26,554 nucleotides of DNA from positions 1 to 26,554 of IMG/VR virus record IMGVR_UViG_3300025154_000349, one strand, 5' to 3'. The notes below the pieces were generated by a model. It saw nothing but the letters and a program-made list of their open reading frames with translations, was not told the DNA's origin and searched no databases. Origin of the DNA: a virus. This document shows positions 15,452 to 22,064 of the stretch, in pieces. The position numbers and the translations under genes were made by a program. The first letter of the stretch is position 1. Each line of letters begins with the position of its first letter.

Positions 15452-15925
15452 ATGGCTTTAACAAATCAGGAATTGATGGCAGCTTTTCGTAAACCGGTAG
15501 CACCAGACCTGCAGGAGGGTGTGTACAATGCAACAATCAAAGGCATTGAGTGCCCAGCAGCCGATGCAGCAGATCAGAAAATTGTAGTATTGCTTGAGCT
15601 TGAAGGCGGCAGAGTCGTTCGCAAGTTCATGTCATCCGAGAAAAACTTCGAAGTCGCAGGGGCTCAACTCAAAAGACAGTTCGGCCTTGGTGACAGAGCA
15701 GACCTCGGATTCGCAGACGTAGCTTACGAATGCATGGCCAAATTCGACAAGAAGGGCAAAGAAATCAAGCCCGCAGCACCGGTCAAAGTATTCGTATCCT
15801 TCGCAGATAACCCGGGAGGCGACCGTCCTTTTCCAAACTTCGATTTCGAAAAGACAGCCCCGCGTAAAGCAACAACCGGCACAGTACAAGCTGTCGCAGC
15901 TGCTGATGACGAGAAGATCGCATAA
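15452..15925 (+). CDS. Putative single-stranded DNA-binding-like early protein
   Basis: A 157-aa protein. The ATG at 15452 is chosen because GGAG lies 6 nt upstream; an in-frame ATG at 15440 overlaps that site. The body (about 20-125) is beta-rich with alternating strands (EGVYNATIKGIEC, QKIVVLLELEGGRVVRKFM, YECMAKFDKKGKEIK, PVKVFVSFADNPGGDRP). This is the pattern of phage OB-fold nucleic-acid-binding proteins. The tail is flexible and ends AAADDEKIA, mildly acidic as in SSB tails. It has a strong promoter-like element and two downstream terminators, so it is probably highly expressed. The SSB-like role is inference. Confidence 0.5.
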   Translation: MALTNQELMAAFRKPVAPDLQEGVYNATIKGIECPAADAADQKIVVLLELEGGRVVRKFMSSEKNFEVAGAQLKRQFGLGDRADLGFADVAYECMAKFDKKGKEIKPAAPVKVFVSFADNPGGDRPFPNFDFEKTAPRKATTGTVQAVAAADDEKIA

Positions 15926-15948
15926 TTAACTATTCCTTCCTATCTCTT

Positions 15949-15988
15949 GGGGAGTTCCGAGTTCAGACTCTGGAGCTTCCCTTTTTTT
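15949..15988 (+). terminator. Intrinsic terminator after the SSB-like gene
   Basis: A long imperfect stem, GGGGAGTTCCGAGT paired with GACTCTGGAGCTTCCC, followed by seven T. It lies 24 nt past the stop codon. Confidence 0.88.
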
Positions 15989-16063
15989 GCCACGCCCATA
16001 AGACCAAGTTCAATTAATGACCCAAGATCAAAGATCAAACTACAAAATACCGGTGATCCCCCT

Positions 16064-16088
16064 AGATCGATCTACGATCTTTTTTTTT
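16064..16088 (+). terminator. Second intrinsic terminator
   Basis: AGATCG, loop ATCTA, CGATCT, running into nine T (the last stem base plus eight). It backs up the terminator 80 nt upstream. The rest of 15989-16167 shows no gene. Confidence 0.82.
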
Positions 16089-16167
16089 AATATTTGCCCG
16101 GAGGACGTGCATTACCCTCATTATAATACATAAACTTATATACAATATATGCCAAAATTGGTATAAT

Positions 16168-16190
16168 TAAAAAATAGTTTAAAGTTGTGT
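16168..16190 (+). promoter_or_regulatory. 23-nt phage promoter-like element, copy C
   Basis: TAAAAAATAGTT then TAAAGTTGTGT, 30 nt upstream of the gene at 16221 and downstream of two terminators, as expected for a promoter starting a new operon. Confidence 0.8.
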
Positions 16191-16220
16191 TTATAAAAAA
16201 TAATATAGGAGGTACTGTCT

Positions 16221-16400
16221 ATGTCTAGACCCAAGTGGTGTGTACTCATCCCAAGCAAGGTGCCTAATCCTTACACAACTGCTCACTCAAAGAAACAACA
16301 TCATATGCATGAGCTTATTGTTCAACAGCATAACTTTGAGCAACTCACATTTTTACATAGGTACATTGAGATCATGCGTTACACTAAGACAGGGGGATAA
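16221..16400 (+). CDS. 59-aa His-rich small protein
   Basis: First gene of a tight operon of small proteins, starting after TAGGAGG. It contains several histidines (HSKKQHHMHELIVQQHNF, residues 22-39) that could bind metal, but with no recognised motif spacing. Its stop is followed 1 nt later by the ATG of the next gene. The function is unknown. Confidence 0.6.
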   Translation: MSRPKWCVLIPSKVPNPYTTAHSKKQHHMHELIVQQHNFEQLTFLHRYIEIMRYTKTGG

Positions 16401-16401
16401 A

Positions 16402-16518
16402 ATGGTTAACCCAGAAGATTTACTATGTGCAATGATTGTTATGTTCGTTATCGGAATGTTTGTAGGAAGCTTAATAGCTTACCTCGACTATAAAAACTTA
16501 AGGAGGAAACAGAAATGA
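16402..16518 (+). CDS. 38-aa single-pass membrane protein
   Basis: Starts 1 nt after the previous stop, with AGGGGGAT as ribosome site. Residues 8-27 (LCAMIVMFVIGMFVGSLIAY) form one membrane helix containing a GxxxGxxxA-like face that may dimerise. The tail is basic (KNLRRKQK), placing the C-terminus in the cytoplasm. The last codons overlap the next start by 4 nt (ATGA). Confidence 0.6.
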   Translation: MVNPEDLLCAMIVMFVIGMFVGSLIAYLDYKNLRRKQK

Positions 16519-16733
16519 AACTGTTCAACATCTTCAAGAAGAAACGCAAGGTAGTCCGACATTACAGTGCAACAAAAGAAGGTAAAGCAATCTTCTTAGC
16601 ATCTCACCCTACATACAACCCCAAAGATGTTAAGATCAAACCTTATCCTGCACGACCTGTTAAAACCCGCGAACAAAAACTCATCAACATCGCCCGCTCA
16701 AAGAATATACTGAAAGCTCTTAAAGCAAGATGA
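16515..16733 (+). CDS. 72-aa strongly basic protein
   Basis: Rich in Lys and Arg throughout (MKLFNIFKKKRKVVRHYSAT at the N-terminus, SKNILKALKAR at the end), with no cysteine and no membrane segment. Such composition suggests nucleic-acid or membrane-surface binding. It overlaps both neighbours by 4 nt, so the operon is translationally coupled. Confidence 0.6.
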   Translation: MKLFNIFKKKRKVVRHYSATKEGKAIFLASHPTYNPKDVKIKPYPARPVKTREQKLINIARSKNILKALKAR

Positions 16734-16927
16734 TTCAGTATTGTGCCTCCTGTCACAAAAAGTTTATGCGGGATGCGGCTAAGCCTCTTAATAAAGTATA
16801 TGTTTCATACGTTACTGAGAGGCTTCGGCCTTTTTGGAATCACAACGATATCATTTTATATTTCTGCAGTACATGCTTTGCAAAATTTATCCCAACGAAG
16901 GAGATGCGAGATAATGAAATATGTTAG
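16730..16927 (+). CDS. 65-aa zinc-finger-like protein
   Basis: Two CxxC pairs, CASC (residues 5-8) and CSTC (about 46-49), 37 residues apart, form a probable treble-clef or zinc-ribbon site. It overlaps the upstream gene by 4 nt and the downstream membrane-protein gene by 14 nt. Small phage zinc proteins of this type often bind host RNA polymerase or DNA; no specific family is recognised. Confidence 0.65.
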   Translation: MIQYCASCHKKFMRDAAKPLNKVYVSYVTERLRPFWNHNDIILYFCSTCFAKFIPTKEMRDNEIC

Positions 16928-17108
16928 AATAGCAGCACAACTTTTTATCTTTACAATGGCAATTTACTTTTACTTCCTAGCCTTTACATACAATAACTTC
17001 TGGTCCTGCATTGCTACGATATTTATAGCCTGTGCGTTAATGTGTTTTCTCGGGGTCACGTTAGAGTATCAACTAAATCATGAGGAGGAAGATGATGACA
17101 AAAGCTGA
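16914..17108 (+). CDS. 64-aa two-helix membrane protein
   Basis: The start at 16914 follows AAGGAG. Two hydrophobic stretches (about residues 8-26 and 30-49) predict two membrane helices, and the tail is very acidic (NHEEEDDDKS). It could be a holin-like or superinfection-related small membrane protein, but it lies in the early region away from lysis genes, so function is left open. It overlaps the phosphoesterase start. Confidence 0.55.
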   Translation: MKYVRIAAQLFIFTMAIYFYFLAFTYNNFWSCIATIFIACALMCFLGVTLEYQLNHEEEDDDKS

Positions 17109-17625
17109 TAATGCCTGGGTGATAGCTGATACACACTTCGGGCATAAGAACATTATAGATTATGCAGATCGTCCATTTAAAGATGTACAAGAAATGAATG
17201 ATGAAATGATCTACAGATGGAACAAAACTGTACTACCCGGTGACCAAATCTATATCCTAGGTGACTTTGCATTAACTGATAAAGCAACCTTAGAGAACAT
17301 CTTAGGTGTATTGAACGGTCGTAAGTTCCTAATCGTGGGGAATCATGATAAAGGTATTCATCAAAAACTATGGTTTAGTATGGGAATAGAACTTATCAGT
17401 CCCTTTCCTATTATAATAGATCAGTTCTTTATTCTTTCTCATGAGCCTATGTATATTAACAATCATATGCCTTATGCTAATATCTATGGCCATGTACACA
17501 GTGATGCAACTTATAAAGATGTAACCAAACAATCATTCTGTGCATGTGTCGAACGTATCAACTATACACCTATATGTTTGGGAGAAATTAAACGAAGAAT
17601 GGAGAAAGCTGATGAAAGCAACTAA
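17095..17625 (+). CDS. Early metallophosphoesterase
   Basis: A 176-aa compact enzyme with the family's metal-binding motifs: ADTHFGHKN (11-19), GDFALTD (56-62), GNHDKG (82-87), SHEPMY (about 115-120) and YGHVHSD (about 133-139). The D-x-H...GHK layout and size match the small phosphoesterases related to YfcE and the phage-encoded hydrolases. AGGAGG at 17083-17088 gives 6-nt spacing to the ATG at 17095; ATGs at 17080 and 17092 are less favourable. The substrate is unknown: nucleotides, 2',3'-cyclic ends or DNA are all possible. Confidence 0.87.
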   Translation: MTKADNAWVIADTHFGHKNIIDYADRPFKDVQEMNDEMIYRWNKTVLPGDQIYILGDFALTDKATLENILGVLNGRKFLIVGNHDKGIHQKLWFSMGIELISPFPIIIDQFFILSHEPMYINNHMPYANIYGHVHSDATYKDVTKQSFCACVERINYTPICLGEIKRRMEKADESN

Positions 17626-17794
17626 AGCAATACTGTTCGCAGCAAATACTGCTCGTGAAATCAATACTCACATTGAAGAGTATCTCAAAACTAACCCAAC
17701 ATATTGTATTATATCAGCCACAACAATCTGTACAGCTAATCAATACAAAGGTGAGTATTATGTCTGCACCTGTATTGTAGAAAAGGAACAATGA
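17612..17794 (+). CDS. 60-aa small protein, unknown
   Basis: Starts inside the end of the phosphoesterase gene (14-nt overlap) after GGAGAAAGCTG. Helical first half (KATKAILFAANTAREINTHI), beta second half with four cysteines spread over 30 residues (CIISATTIC, CTC) but no clear zinc spacing. Coupling to its neighbours suggests a shared operon role. Confidence 0.5.
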   Translation: MKATKAILFAANTAREINTHIEEYLKTNPTYCIISATTICTANQYKGEYYVCTCIVEKEQ

Positions 17795-17795
17795 T

Positions 17796-17984
17796 ATGAC
17801 ATCATTTCATTTTACTATGGATTTACCAACCCCAACGATCCGAACATTTATGGACGATAATGGCAGAGTTTATCTAAACAAAGATATCCGTCATGCTATG
17901 GACTTATTCCCAGGAGTTCAATTTGAAATACAGACCACACCAGATACAATTACTCTGAAGATAATCAAGCCAAAGGAGAAATAA
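17796..17984 (+). CDS. AbrB/SpoVT-like DNA-binding protein
   Basis: A 62-aa protein whose residues 16-60 fit the swapped-hairpin AbrB-type fold: R-x3-DDNGRVYLNKDIRHAMDL is the beta-turn-helix part with the conserved D-x-x-GRV-x-L-x-K-D-x-R pattern, followed by PGVQFEI and DTITLKIIKP strands. Family members bind DNA as dimers or tetramers and often repress early or stationary-phase genes. This is the only clear transcription-factor candidate in the window, so it is a possible binder of the TGTATA-N2-TATRCA or GAACAAAAAC sites; that link is speculation. Confidence 0.65.
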   Translation: MTSFHFTMDLPTPTIRTFMDDNGRVYLNKDIRHAMDLFPGVQFEIQTTPDTITLKIIKPKEK

Positions 17985-17985
17985 T

Positions 17986-18225
17986 ATGCGTGGTAAAGTT
18001 ATCGAAGTAGACATACATCATGATATAATTCTTATTCGTGTGCAAAAAAGTGATGCCATACATTTATTAGAATGTTACTCAAGCTACGGTAACGGACCAG
18101 AATATGCCTACAATTTAACAAAATTTAATGAACAATTAAACACAAGGTACGAGAGTTTATGGGAACTATTAAAGACATGCCCCACCTTAACATTTGATAG
18201 CCCATTTATTCAACAACTCTATTAA
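17986..18225 (+). CDS. 79-aa small protein, unknown
   Basis: Last gene of the small-protein operon, starting after AAAGGAG. The first 30 residues are beta-prone (GKVIEVDIHHDIILIRVQ), followed by a helical part (TKFNEQLNTRYESLWELLK). No motif is recognised. It starts 1 nt after the stop of the AbrB-like gene. Confidence 0.55.
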   Translation: MRGKVIEVDIHHDIILIRVQKSDAIHLLECYSSYGNGPEYAYNLTKFNEQLNTRYESLWELLKTCPTLTFDSPFIQQLY

Positions 18226-18273
18226 AAAACCGGCCCCCTGAAAATTTAAACAAATAACAGGCTTGACCGGTCT

Positions 18274-18302
18274 TGACAACACTTTTCTAGTATAATATAA
18301 TT
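18274..18302 (+). promoter_or_regulatory. Perfect consensus sigma-70 promoter
   Basis: TTGACA (18274-18279), exactly 17 nt, TATAAT (18297-18302). Upstream lies a palindrome GACCGGTC (18266-18273), and GGTAGAATAA occurs on the minus strand over the expected start point (18301-18310). It drives the 146-aa gene and perhaps the downstream ubiquitin-like locus with host polymerase, while the 23-nt element 38 nt further down may take over later. Confidence 0.88.
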
Positions 18303-18339
18303 ATTCTACCCCAACAACAGTAAATTATACCTATAAAGT

Positions 18340-18362
18340 AAAAAATAGTTATATATAGTGTA
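18340..18362 (+). promoter_or_regulatory. 23-nt phage promoter-like element, copy D
   Basis: TAAAAAATAGTT then ATATATAGTGT, identical over all 23 nt to copy E (18826). It lies between the consensus sigma-70 promoter and the 146-aa gene, so this gene has two stacked promoters of different type. Confidence 0.82.
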
Positions 18363-18385
18363 AAATAAAAATAATAAAGGAGTTG

Positions 18386-18823
18386 ATGCCATTGATGGAT
18401 CAAGAAACCTTCGAACGCCTCATTGTTAAGTATCGAACCAATGATGAACTTCGAAGAACTACTATCGACGCTATCGCCAGTGCATTGTTGGAGAAGCCGG
18501 ACTTAAGCACAGAGAACGAAGAAATAATAGGTGAACTGCAAGAAATCGTTGAGAAAATATTACATCTTTATGGTGCATTTATGCTCAAGTGGGTAGCTTC
18601 ACTGCCGGACCCAACACCTGAACCAAAATTGCCTGACCCAATCAAATTACGTCGAGTAGAAACGGTCCAAACGATTATGTGTAAATACGATGAAGTGACT
18701 GATACCGTAACAATCTTAGGTGACGAAGGCACAGTGCCTAAAGAAACAATTGAAATGATTCTGGAGGCAAAAGGCCTTAACAAAAACACTCGTGTAAAGT
18801 TTGTACCAAACAAGAAACATTAA
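18386..18823 (+). CDS. Early helical protein, unknown
   Basis: About 142-145 aa. The start is uncertain: GGAG at 18379-18382 is 3 nt from the ATG at 18386, 9 nt from a TTG at 18392 and 12 nt from the ATG at 18395. The N-terminal half is acidic and helical (DQETFERLIVKYRTNDELRR, EEIIGELQEIVEKILHLYG); a Pro-rich linker (LPDPTPEPKLPDP) separates a small alpha/beta C-terminal part (TVTILGDEGTVPKETIEMIL). It has two stacked promoters and directly precedes the ubiquitin-like locus, but its role is unknown. Confidence 0.6.
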   Translation: MPLMDQETFERLIVKYRTNDELRRTTIDAIASALLEKPDLSTENEEIIGELQEIVEKILHLYGAFMLKWVASLPDPTPEPKLPDPIKLRRVETVQTIMCKYDEVTDTVTILGDEGTVPKETIEMILEAKGLNKNTRVKFVPNKKH

Positions 18824-18825
18824 AA

Positions 18826-18848
18826 TAAAAAATAGTTATATATAGTGT
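18826..18848 (+). promoter_or_regulatory. 23-nt phage promoter-like element, copy E
   Basis: TAAAAAATAGTT then ATATATAGTGT, identical to copy D. It begins 3 nt past the 146-aa gene and lies 57 nt upstream of the 129-aa gene, so it is the entry promoter for the ubiquitin-like locus. Confidence 0.82.
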
Positions 18849-18905
18849 TAAAATAAATATAATTAGGGATACCCTATTTATAAATAAGAAAGAGGAGAGA
18901 TTATC

Positions 18906-19295
18906 ATGTCAAAAATCAAAACACTGGGAGACGCAATGGTTCTCACCAGCACAGTCAAGCTCGAGGACATCATGCAGCTTGCGAAGTACAATCCAAAAGC
19001 CTTGGTTATAGTGGAGCCTAAAACTGAGGACGAAATCTTCAGAATAACACCAAGCTTCAAACCATCCTTCGGAAAAGCCGGCGCAGCATTTAACACTGCA
19101 AACGCAGATGGTTTTGCTGAAATGACGATCCTACTTCCTGCAGGTTTATCCAACGAAGAGAAACTGACTTGGATCAAGGAATGCTATGGCGTAGGCTTAC
19201 TCGAACTGAATAAGATCGAGACAACTATCGCAAGTGCAGTCGCCGAACTGAACGGTAAGTTCGACACCATGACCGAAAGCATCACCATCGGCTAA
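18906..19295 (+). CDS. 129-aa protein leading the ubiquitin-like locus, unknown
   Basis: Starts after AGAGGAGAG. Composition is mixed alpha/beta: KTLGDAMVLTSTVKLEDIMQL, then ALVIVEPKTEDEIFRITPSF with a strand, and a helical end (ELNKIETTIASAVAELNGKF). The C-terminus is GKFDTMTESITIG, ending in a single Gly. It has its own strong promoter element and is separated from the Ubl gene by a hairpin. Placement suggests a partner or target of the pathway, but this is inference only; no family is recognised. Confidence 0.6.
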   Translation: MSKIKTLGDAMVLTSTVKLEDIMQLAKYNPKALVIVEPKTEDEIFRITPSFKPSFGKAGAAFNTANADGFAEMTILLPAGLSNEEKLTWIKECYGVGLLELNKIETTIASAVAELNGKFDTMTESITIG

Positions 19296-19314
19296 ATCCC
19301 ATCAAAGCCCGGAC

Positions 19315-19364
19315 AAGGTTGCGAATCAATACAGGGCGTTGATAATACAATCGTAACCTTTTAA
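19315..19364 (+). terminator. Long stem-loop between the 129-aa gene and the Ubl gene
   Basis: AAGGTTGCGA (19315-19324) pairs with TCGTAACCTT (19351-19360), 10 bp with one G-U, and encloses ATCAA/TTGAT (19325-19329, 19339-19343). Four T (19359-19362) follow. It is probably a partial terminator or processing hairpin that separates expression of the flanking genes. Confidence 0.55.
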
Positions 19365-19393
19365 CTTTTCAACAAACCTGAGGAGGTTTACAC

Positions 19394-19621
19394 ATGATTT
19401 CAGTAACAGTTGGTAGTGGACTGAGCAGAAAAGCATATTCAGTTGATCCAGAAAGAACTCTCAAGTCAGTCCTTGATGAGCATCAGATCAATTATTCAGT
19501 AGCACCGGTTCATCTTGACGGTTCGTCAGTTTCATCCGCAGAACTTAACAAAACATTCACGGAAATGGGAGTCGTAGATAGCTGCTACCTTATCGCTGTC
19601 GTAAAGAGCGACAACGCCTAA
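19394..19621 (+). CDS. Ubiquitin-like (beta-grasp) small protein candidate
   Basis: A 75-aa protein, start after GAGGAGG. Predicted order is beta-beta-alpha-beta-beta: ISVTVGSG and SRKAYSV strands, helix LKSVLDEHQ, then APVHLDG, the VSSAELNKTFTEMG segment, and the final strand CYLIAVV. That is the ThiS/MoaD/ubiquitin fold order at the right length. It ends VVKSDNA without a C-terminal GG, so either conjugation uses another terminus, processing is needed, or it acts without conjugation. The call rests on fold order plus adjacency to E2-, JAMM- and E1-like genes. Hairpin terminators on both sides suggest it is made in excess. Confidence 0.65.
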   Translation: MISVTVGSGLSRKAYSVDPERTLKSVLDEHQINYSVAPVHLDGSSVSSAELNKTFTEMGVVDSCYLIAVVKSDNA

Positions 19622-19632
19622 TCTCTCAACAA

Positions 19633-19667
19633 GGGGCATCATACAGAGTATGGTGTCCTTTTTTTTT
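19633..19667 (+). terminator. Intrinsic terminator after the Ubl gene
   Basis: GGGGCATCATAC, loop AGA, GTATGGTGTCC, then nine T. It would stop most transcripts before the E2-like gene, so the enzymes would be made at lower levels than the Ubl. Confidence 0.88.
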
Positions 19668-19690
19668 AAACTTTAGAAAGGAGTAAAGTT

Positions 19691-21295
19691 ATGTTTGTAA
19701 ATGGTTCATATACTTGCGAGGGTTATAGCCTAGACCCACGCTTAGAAAAACTCAAAAGAGATTTATCAGAATGGCTAGATGTAGGTACACAATCTTTTAA
19801 ATATCGCAGCAGTACTAAAGAATCTAGCAGATGTGTCATAGACAATCCGGCACGAGTAATGATGAGCTTAATTAATTATTACAGAAACGACCTAGTTGGT
19901 GTAGATAACACAATAACTATCGAACATAATGTAGTAGAATACCCACCTAGTCACACAACTTACCAATATGATTGGCAAATAAATCCACCTGTAGGCTTTA
20001 CACCAAACAGACGTTCAAGCCCAACTAACAATGTTATTAAATTTGTACATGTCGCTAAATCATCAATTGGCATGTTTCAAAAATTTGATGAATATTTTGC
20101 AGATGAAAAGCATATCTCAACCGGGCTACAAACCAGCTCTCAACATCGTATCCGTGTATATAAACCCCTGGCGTGGGGAAGTCATGCCCTCCTTGTGGTG
20201 ACTAACACCTATACCTGGGAGTTATACAGGCAAGTGGTTGCTCTTCTTCCTTTAATATTCCCTGACTTACTAGGAGATAAATTCGAAGAAGTCAAAGAAA
20301 TATTTGAAGCTTATGGTGCATCTGACTTTGGTAAATGGATTGATGGTATCAATACATGGATTACTTCCAGAGACTTAGTATCCTATTATAAAAGAGCATT
20401 ATTAATCAAATGCTTTCAAAGCACTCAGGAGCGTAGGATCAGAATATACACAGATAGTGAAGTTGCTGCTCAACGTAAAATAAGAGAATATGAAGACACA
20501 CTCCGAGGACTTCAAAACAACTTACGAGACCTTCAATATACCCTTCTTGGCATCAGGGCTACTCCAGCACAAGACAACGAAGAAGTTGTAAATTACATCT
20601 TAAATCATAAACATATTACAGCTGCAGAGAAAATCGACTCAATAATTATACTAGATATTGAAACCCCTCTAGAATACTGGGACGATGAACCTTTAAATAT
20701 GTACTTTAAAAATCCACAATCAAGTTTAAACACAATACCCCAACTTGGTTGGATATTCAAAAAGATATTTAAAGAACGAGTGTTAAAAATACAAACTCAT
20801 ACCCGAGTTCATATCGATCTCTCTACCAATAAAATCAACGCAGAGTCTTGGTCACATGTTGAAACTTCCCAATTTGACTATAATGCTATAATGCAACCAC
20901 ATTTAATGCGCTATAATTGCTGGGGAAATAACAGAATTAACATTGAAAGACTATTAACTTCAGGTGATTACATCGAAGCAATTGAACAAATTCTTGCAGC
21001 CTGTAAAAATTTAAATTTCGTAGACTCAACTGTTGTAAGTCATCTTATAAGCACAATAAACAACACATATCTTGTAAACCCATTTGTCTTTGATCCGGCC
21101 TCAAAAGAATGGTACAATAAAGAACAACTTTATACACTATATAAACAAGAAAAAGAGGAGAAGAAAGCACATGAAGCCAATCAAGCTAACCCCGGAACTT
21201 CAAGCCCAACTAATGAAACAGTTCGAAGAGTTCCTGATAACGGAGAGAATGCAGTCGGACAAACTGAAGTTCGAAACGACCCTGACCTCTACTAA
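19691..21295 (+). CDS. E2-like (UBC-fold) protein of the Ubl pathway
   Basis: A 534-aa protein, start after AAAGGAG. Residues 1-245 are not recognised; 250-292 are a likely coiled coil (QRKIREYEDTLRGLQNNLRD). Residues about 315-460 resemble prokaryotic E2/UBC domains: a strand-rich part (VLKIQTHTRVHIDL) is followed by QPHLMRYNCWGNN (402-414), with an HPN-like QPH and candidate catalytic Cys410, then ERLLTSGDYIEAIEQILAA as the C-terminal helix. The order of Ubl, E2, JAMM and E1 genes supports a conjugation role. The last 42 codons are low complexity and overlap the JAMM gene in another frame. Confidence 0.65.
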   Translation: MFVNGSYTCEGYSLDPRLEKLKRDLSEWLDVGTQSFKYRSSTKESSRCVIDNPARVMMSLINYYRNDLVGVDNTITIEHNVVEYPPSHTTYQYDWQINPPVGFTPNRRSSPTNNVIKFVHVAKSSIGMFQKFDEYFADEKHISTGLQTSSQHRIRVYKPLAWGSHALLVVTNTYTWELYRQVVALLPLIFPDLLGDKFEEVKEIFEAYGASDFGKWIDGINTWITSRDLVSYYKRALLIKCFQSTQERRIRIYTDSEVAAQRKIREYEDTLRGLQNNLRDLQYTLLGIRATPAQDNEEVVNYILNHKHITAAEKIDSIIILDIETPLEYWDDEPLNMYFKNPQSSLNTIPQLGWIFKKIFKERVLKIQTHTRVHIDLSTNKINAESWSHVETSQFDYNAIMQPHLMRYNCWGNNRINIERLLTSGDYIEAIEQILAACKNLNFVDSTVVSHLISTINNTYLVNPFVFDPASKEWYNKEQLYTLYKQEKEEKKAHEANQANPGTSSPTNETVRRVPDNGENAVGQTEVRNDPDLY

Positions 21296-21791
21296 AGACA
21301 CACAAATCATACGACCACTAATTAAATTTACTGCTACAGCTTATCTGAAGATGACAAATCTGATGATGACCACAGCTACAGAAATTGGTTGGCATGGTAC
21401 AATCATCCGAGAGGATAGTGTCTACACCGTCACAGATATCTTCATGTATCCACAAATTGTTACAGCAGCAACCGTAGAAACTGATGAGGCTGACTATGTA
21501 AAATGGTGTATGGAACTTCCTGATGATGTTATTAATTCTCTACGCTTTCACGGACATAGCCACGTTAATATGGCTGTAAATCCATCCGGAATAGACAATA
21601 CATTTTACGGTAAACTCTTACAACAAATCCCTGAGGATGATTTCTATATCTTTATGATTAGGAATAAATTAGGTTCTGTAAACGTATGGTTATATGACCT
21701 AGCTACTAATTGTTTATATGACAGTGCAGATATTGATATTGAGGTTGAACTAGATGCCGAGACATCTTTAGCTGAATGGACCAGAGATTAA
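21171..21791 (+). CDS. JAMM/JAB metalloprotease (deubiquitinase-like)
   Basis: A 206-aa protein as terminated here. The start at 21171 follows GAGGAG; a longer upstream frame without ribosome site is rejected. It has the full JAMM zinc site: Glu71 in TEIGWHGTI and H129-S-H131-x7-S139-x2-D142 in HSHVNMAVNPSGID. The family hydrolyses isopeptide or peptide bonds at Ubl C-termini, so it may mature the Ubl or remove it from targets. The N-terminus overlaps the E2-like gene by 125 nt. An in-frame TAA at 21789 ends it, yet the frame stays open for 90 more codons. Confidence 0.85.
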   Translation: MKPIKLTPELQAQLMKQFEEFLITERMQSDKLKFETTLTSTKDTQIIRPLIKFTATAYLKMTNLMMTTATEIGWHGTIIREDSVYTVTDIFMYPQIVTAATVETDEADYVKWCMELPDDVINSLRFHGHSHVNMAVNPSGIDNTFYGKLLQQIPEDDFYIFMIRNKLGSVNVWLYDLATNCLYDSADIDIEVELDAETSLAEWTRD

Positions 21792-22064
21792 AAAACAGAG
21801 TTTATCACCTTACCTCCGGTAAAAACATTTGGAGCAACTCAACCAAACACCGGAACAACTACACTAACTGATCCTCCAAAGATAAAAAGAACAGGAACAG
21901 AAACGGGAGAATACCGTTATAACAAAAAAACAAAAAGAGATGAATGGCATCCCTACACCACTAAAGAAATGCTCGACAAAGAAATAGAGGCTCTTAACAA
22001 TCAAATGAAAGGGTACACCGAGGAAGAATACGAAGCTCATTATGGAAGGAGATGCTATACATGA
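21792..22064 (+). pseudogene. In-frame C-terminal extension of the JAMM protein behind a TAA
   Basis: After the TAA at 21789-21791 the same frame runs on for 90 codons (KTEFITLPPVKTFG... to ...EEEYEAHYGRRCYT) and stops in an ATGA overlap with the E1 gene. There is no start codon or ribosome site near its beginning; the first ATG in frame comes about 58 codons in. It has a Pro/Thr linker, a basic part (RYNKKTKRDEWHPYT) and a helix (KEMLDKEIEALNNQM). A nonsense mutation, stop readthrough or a sequencing error would each explain it. Confidence 0.65.

Noticed and set aside
16098-16167. ATT or GTG mini-ORF after GGAGGAC upstream of copy C
   Set aside because: Only 8 to 19 codons, low complexity, and overlapping the approach to a promoter-like element.
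21084-21170. Longer JAMM N-terminus starting at 21084
   Set aside because: No ribosome site at 21084, it would extend far into the conserved-looking part of the E2-like gene, and GAGGAG directly precedes the ATG at 21171.
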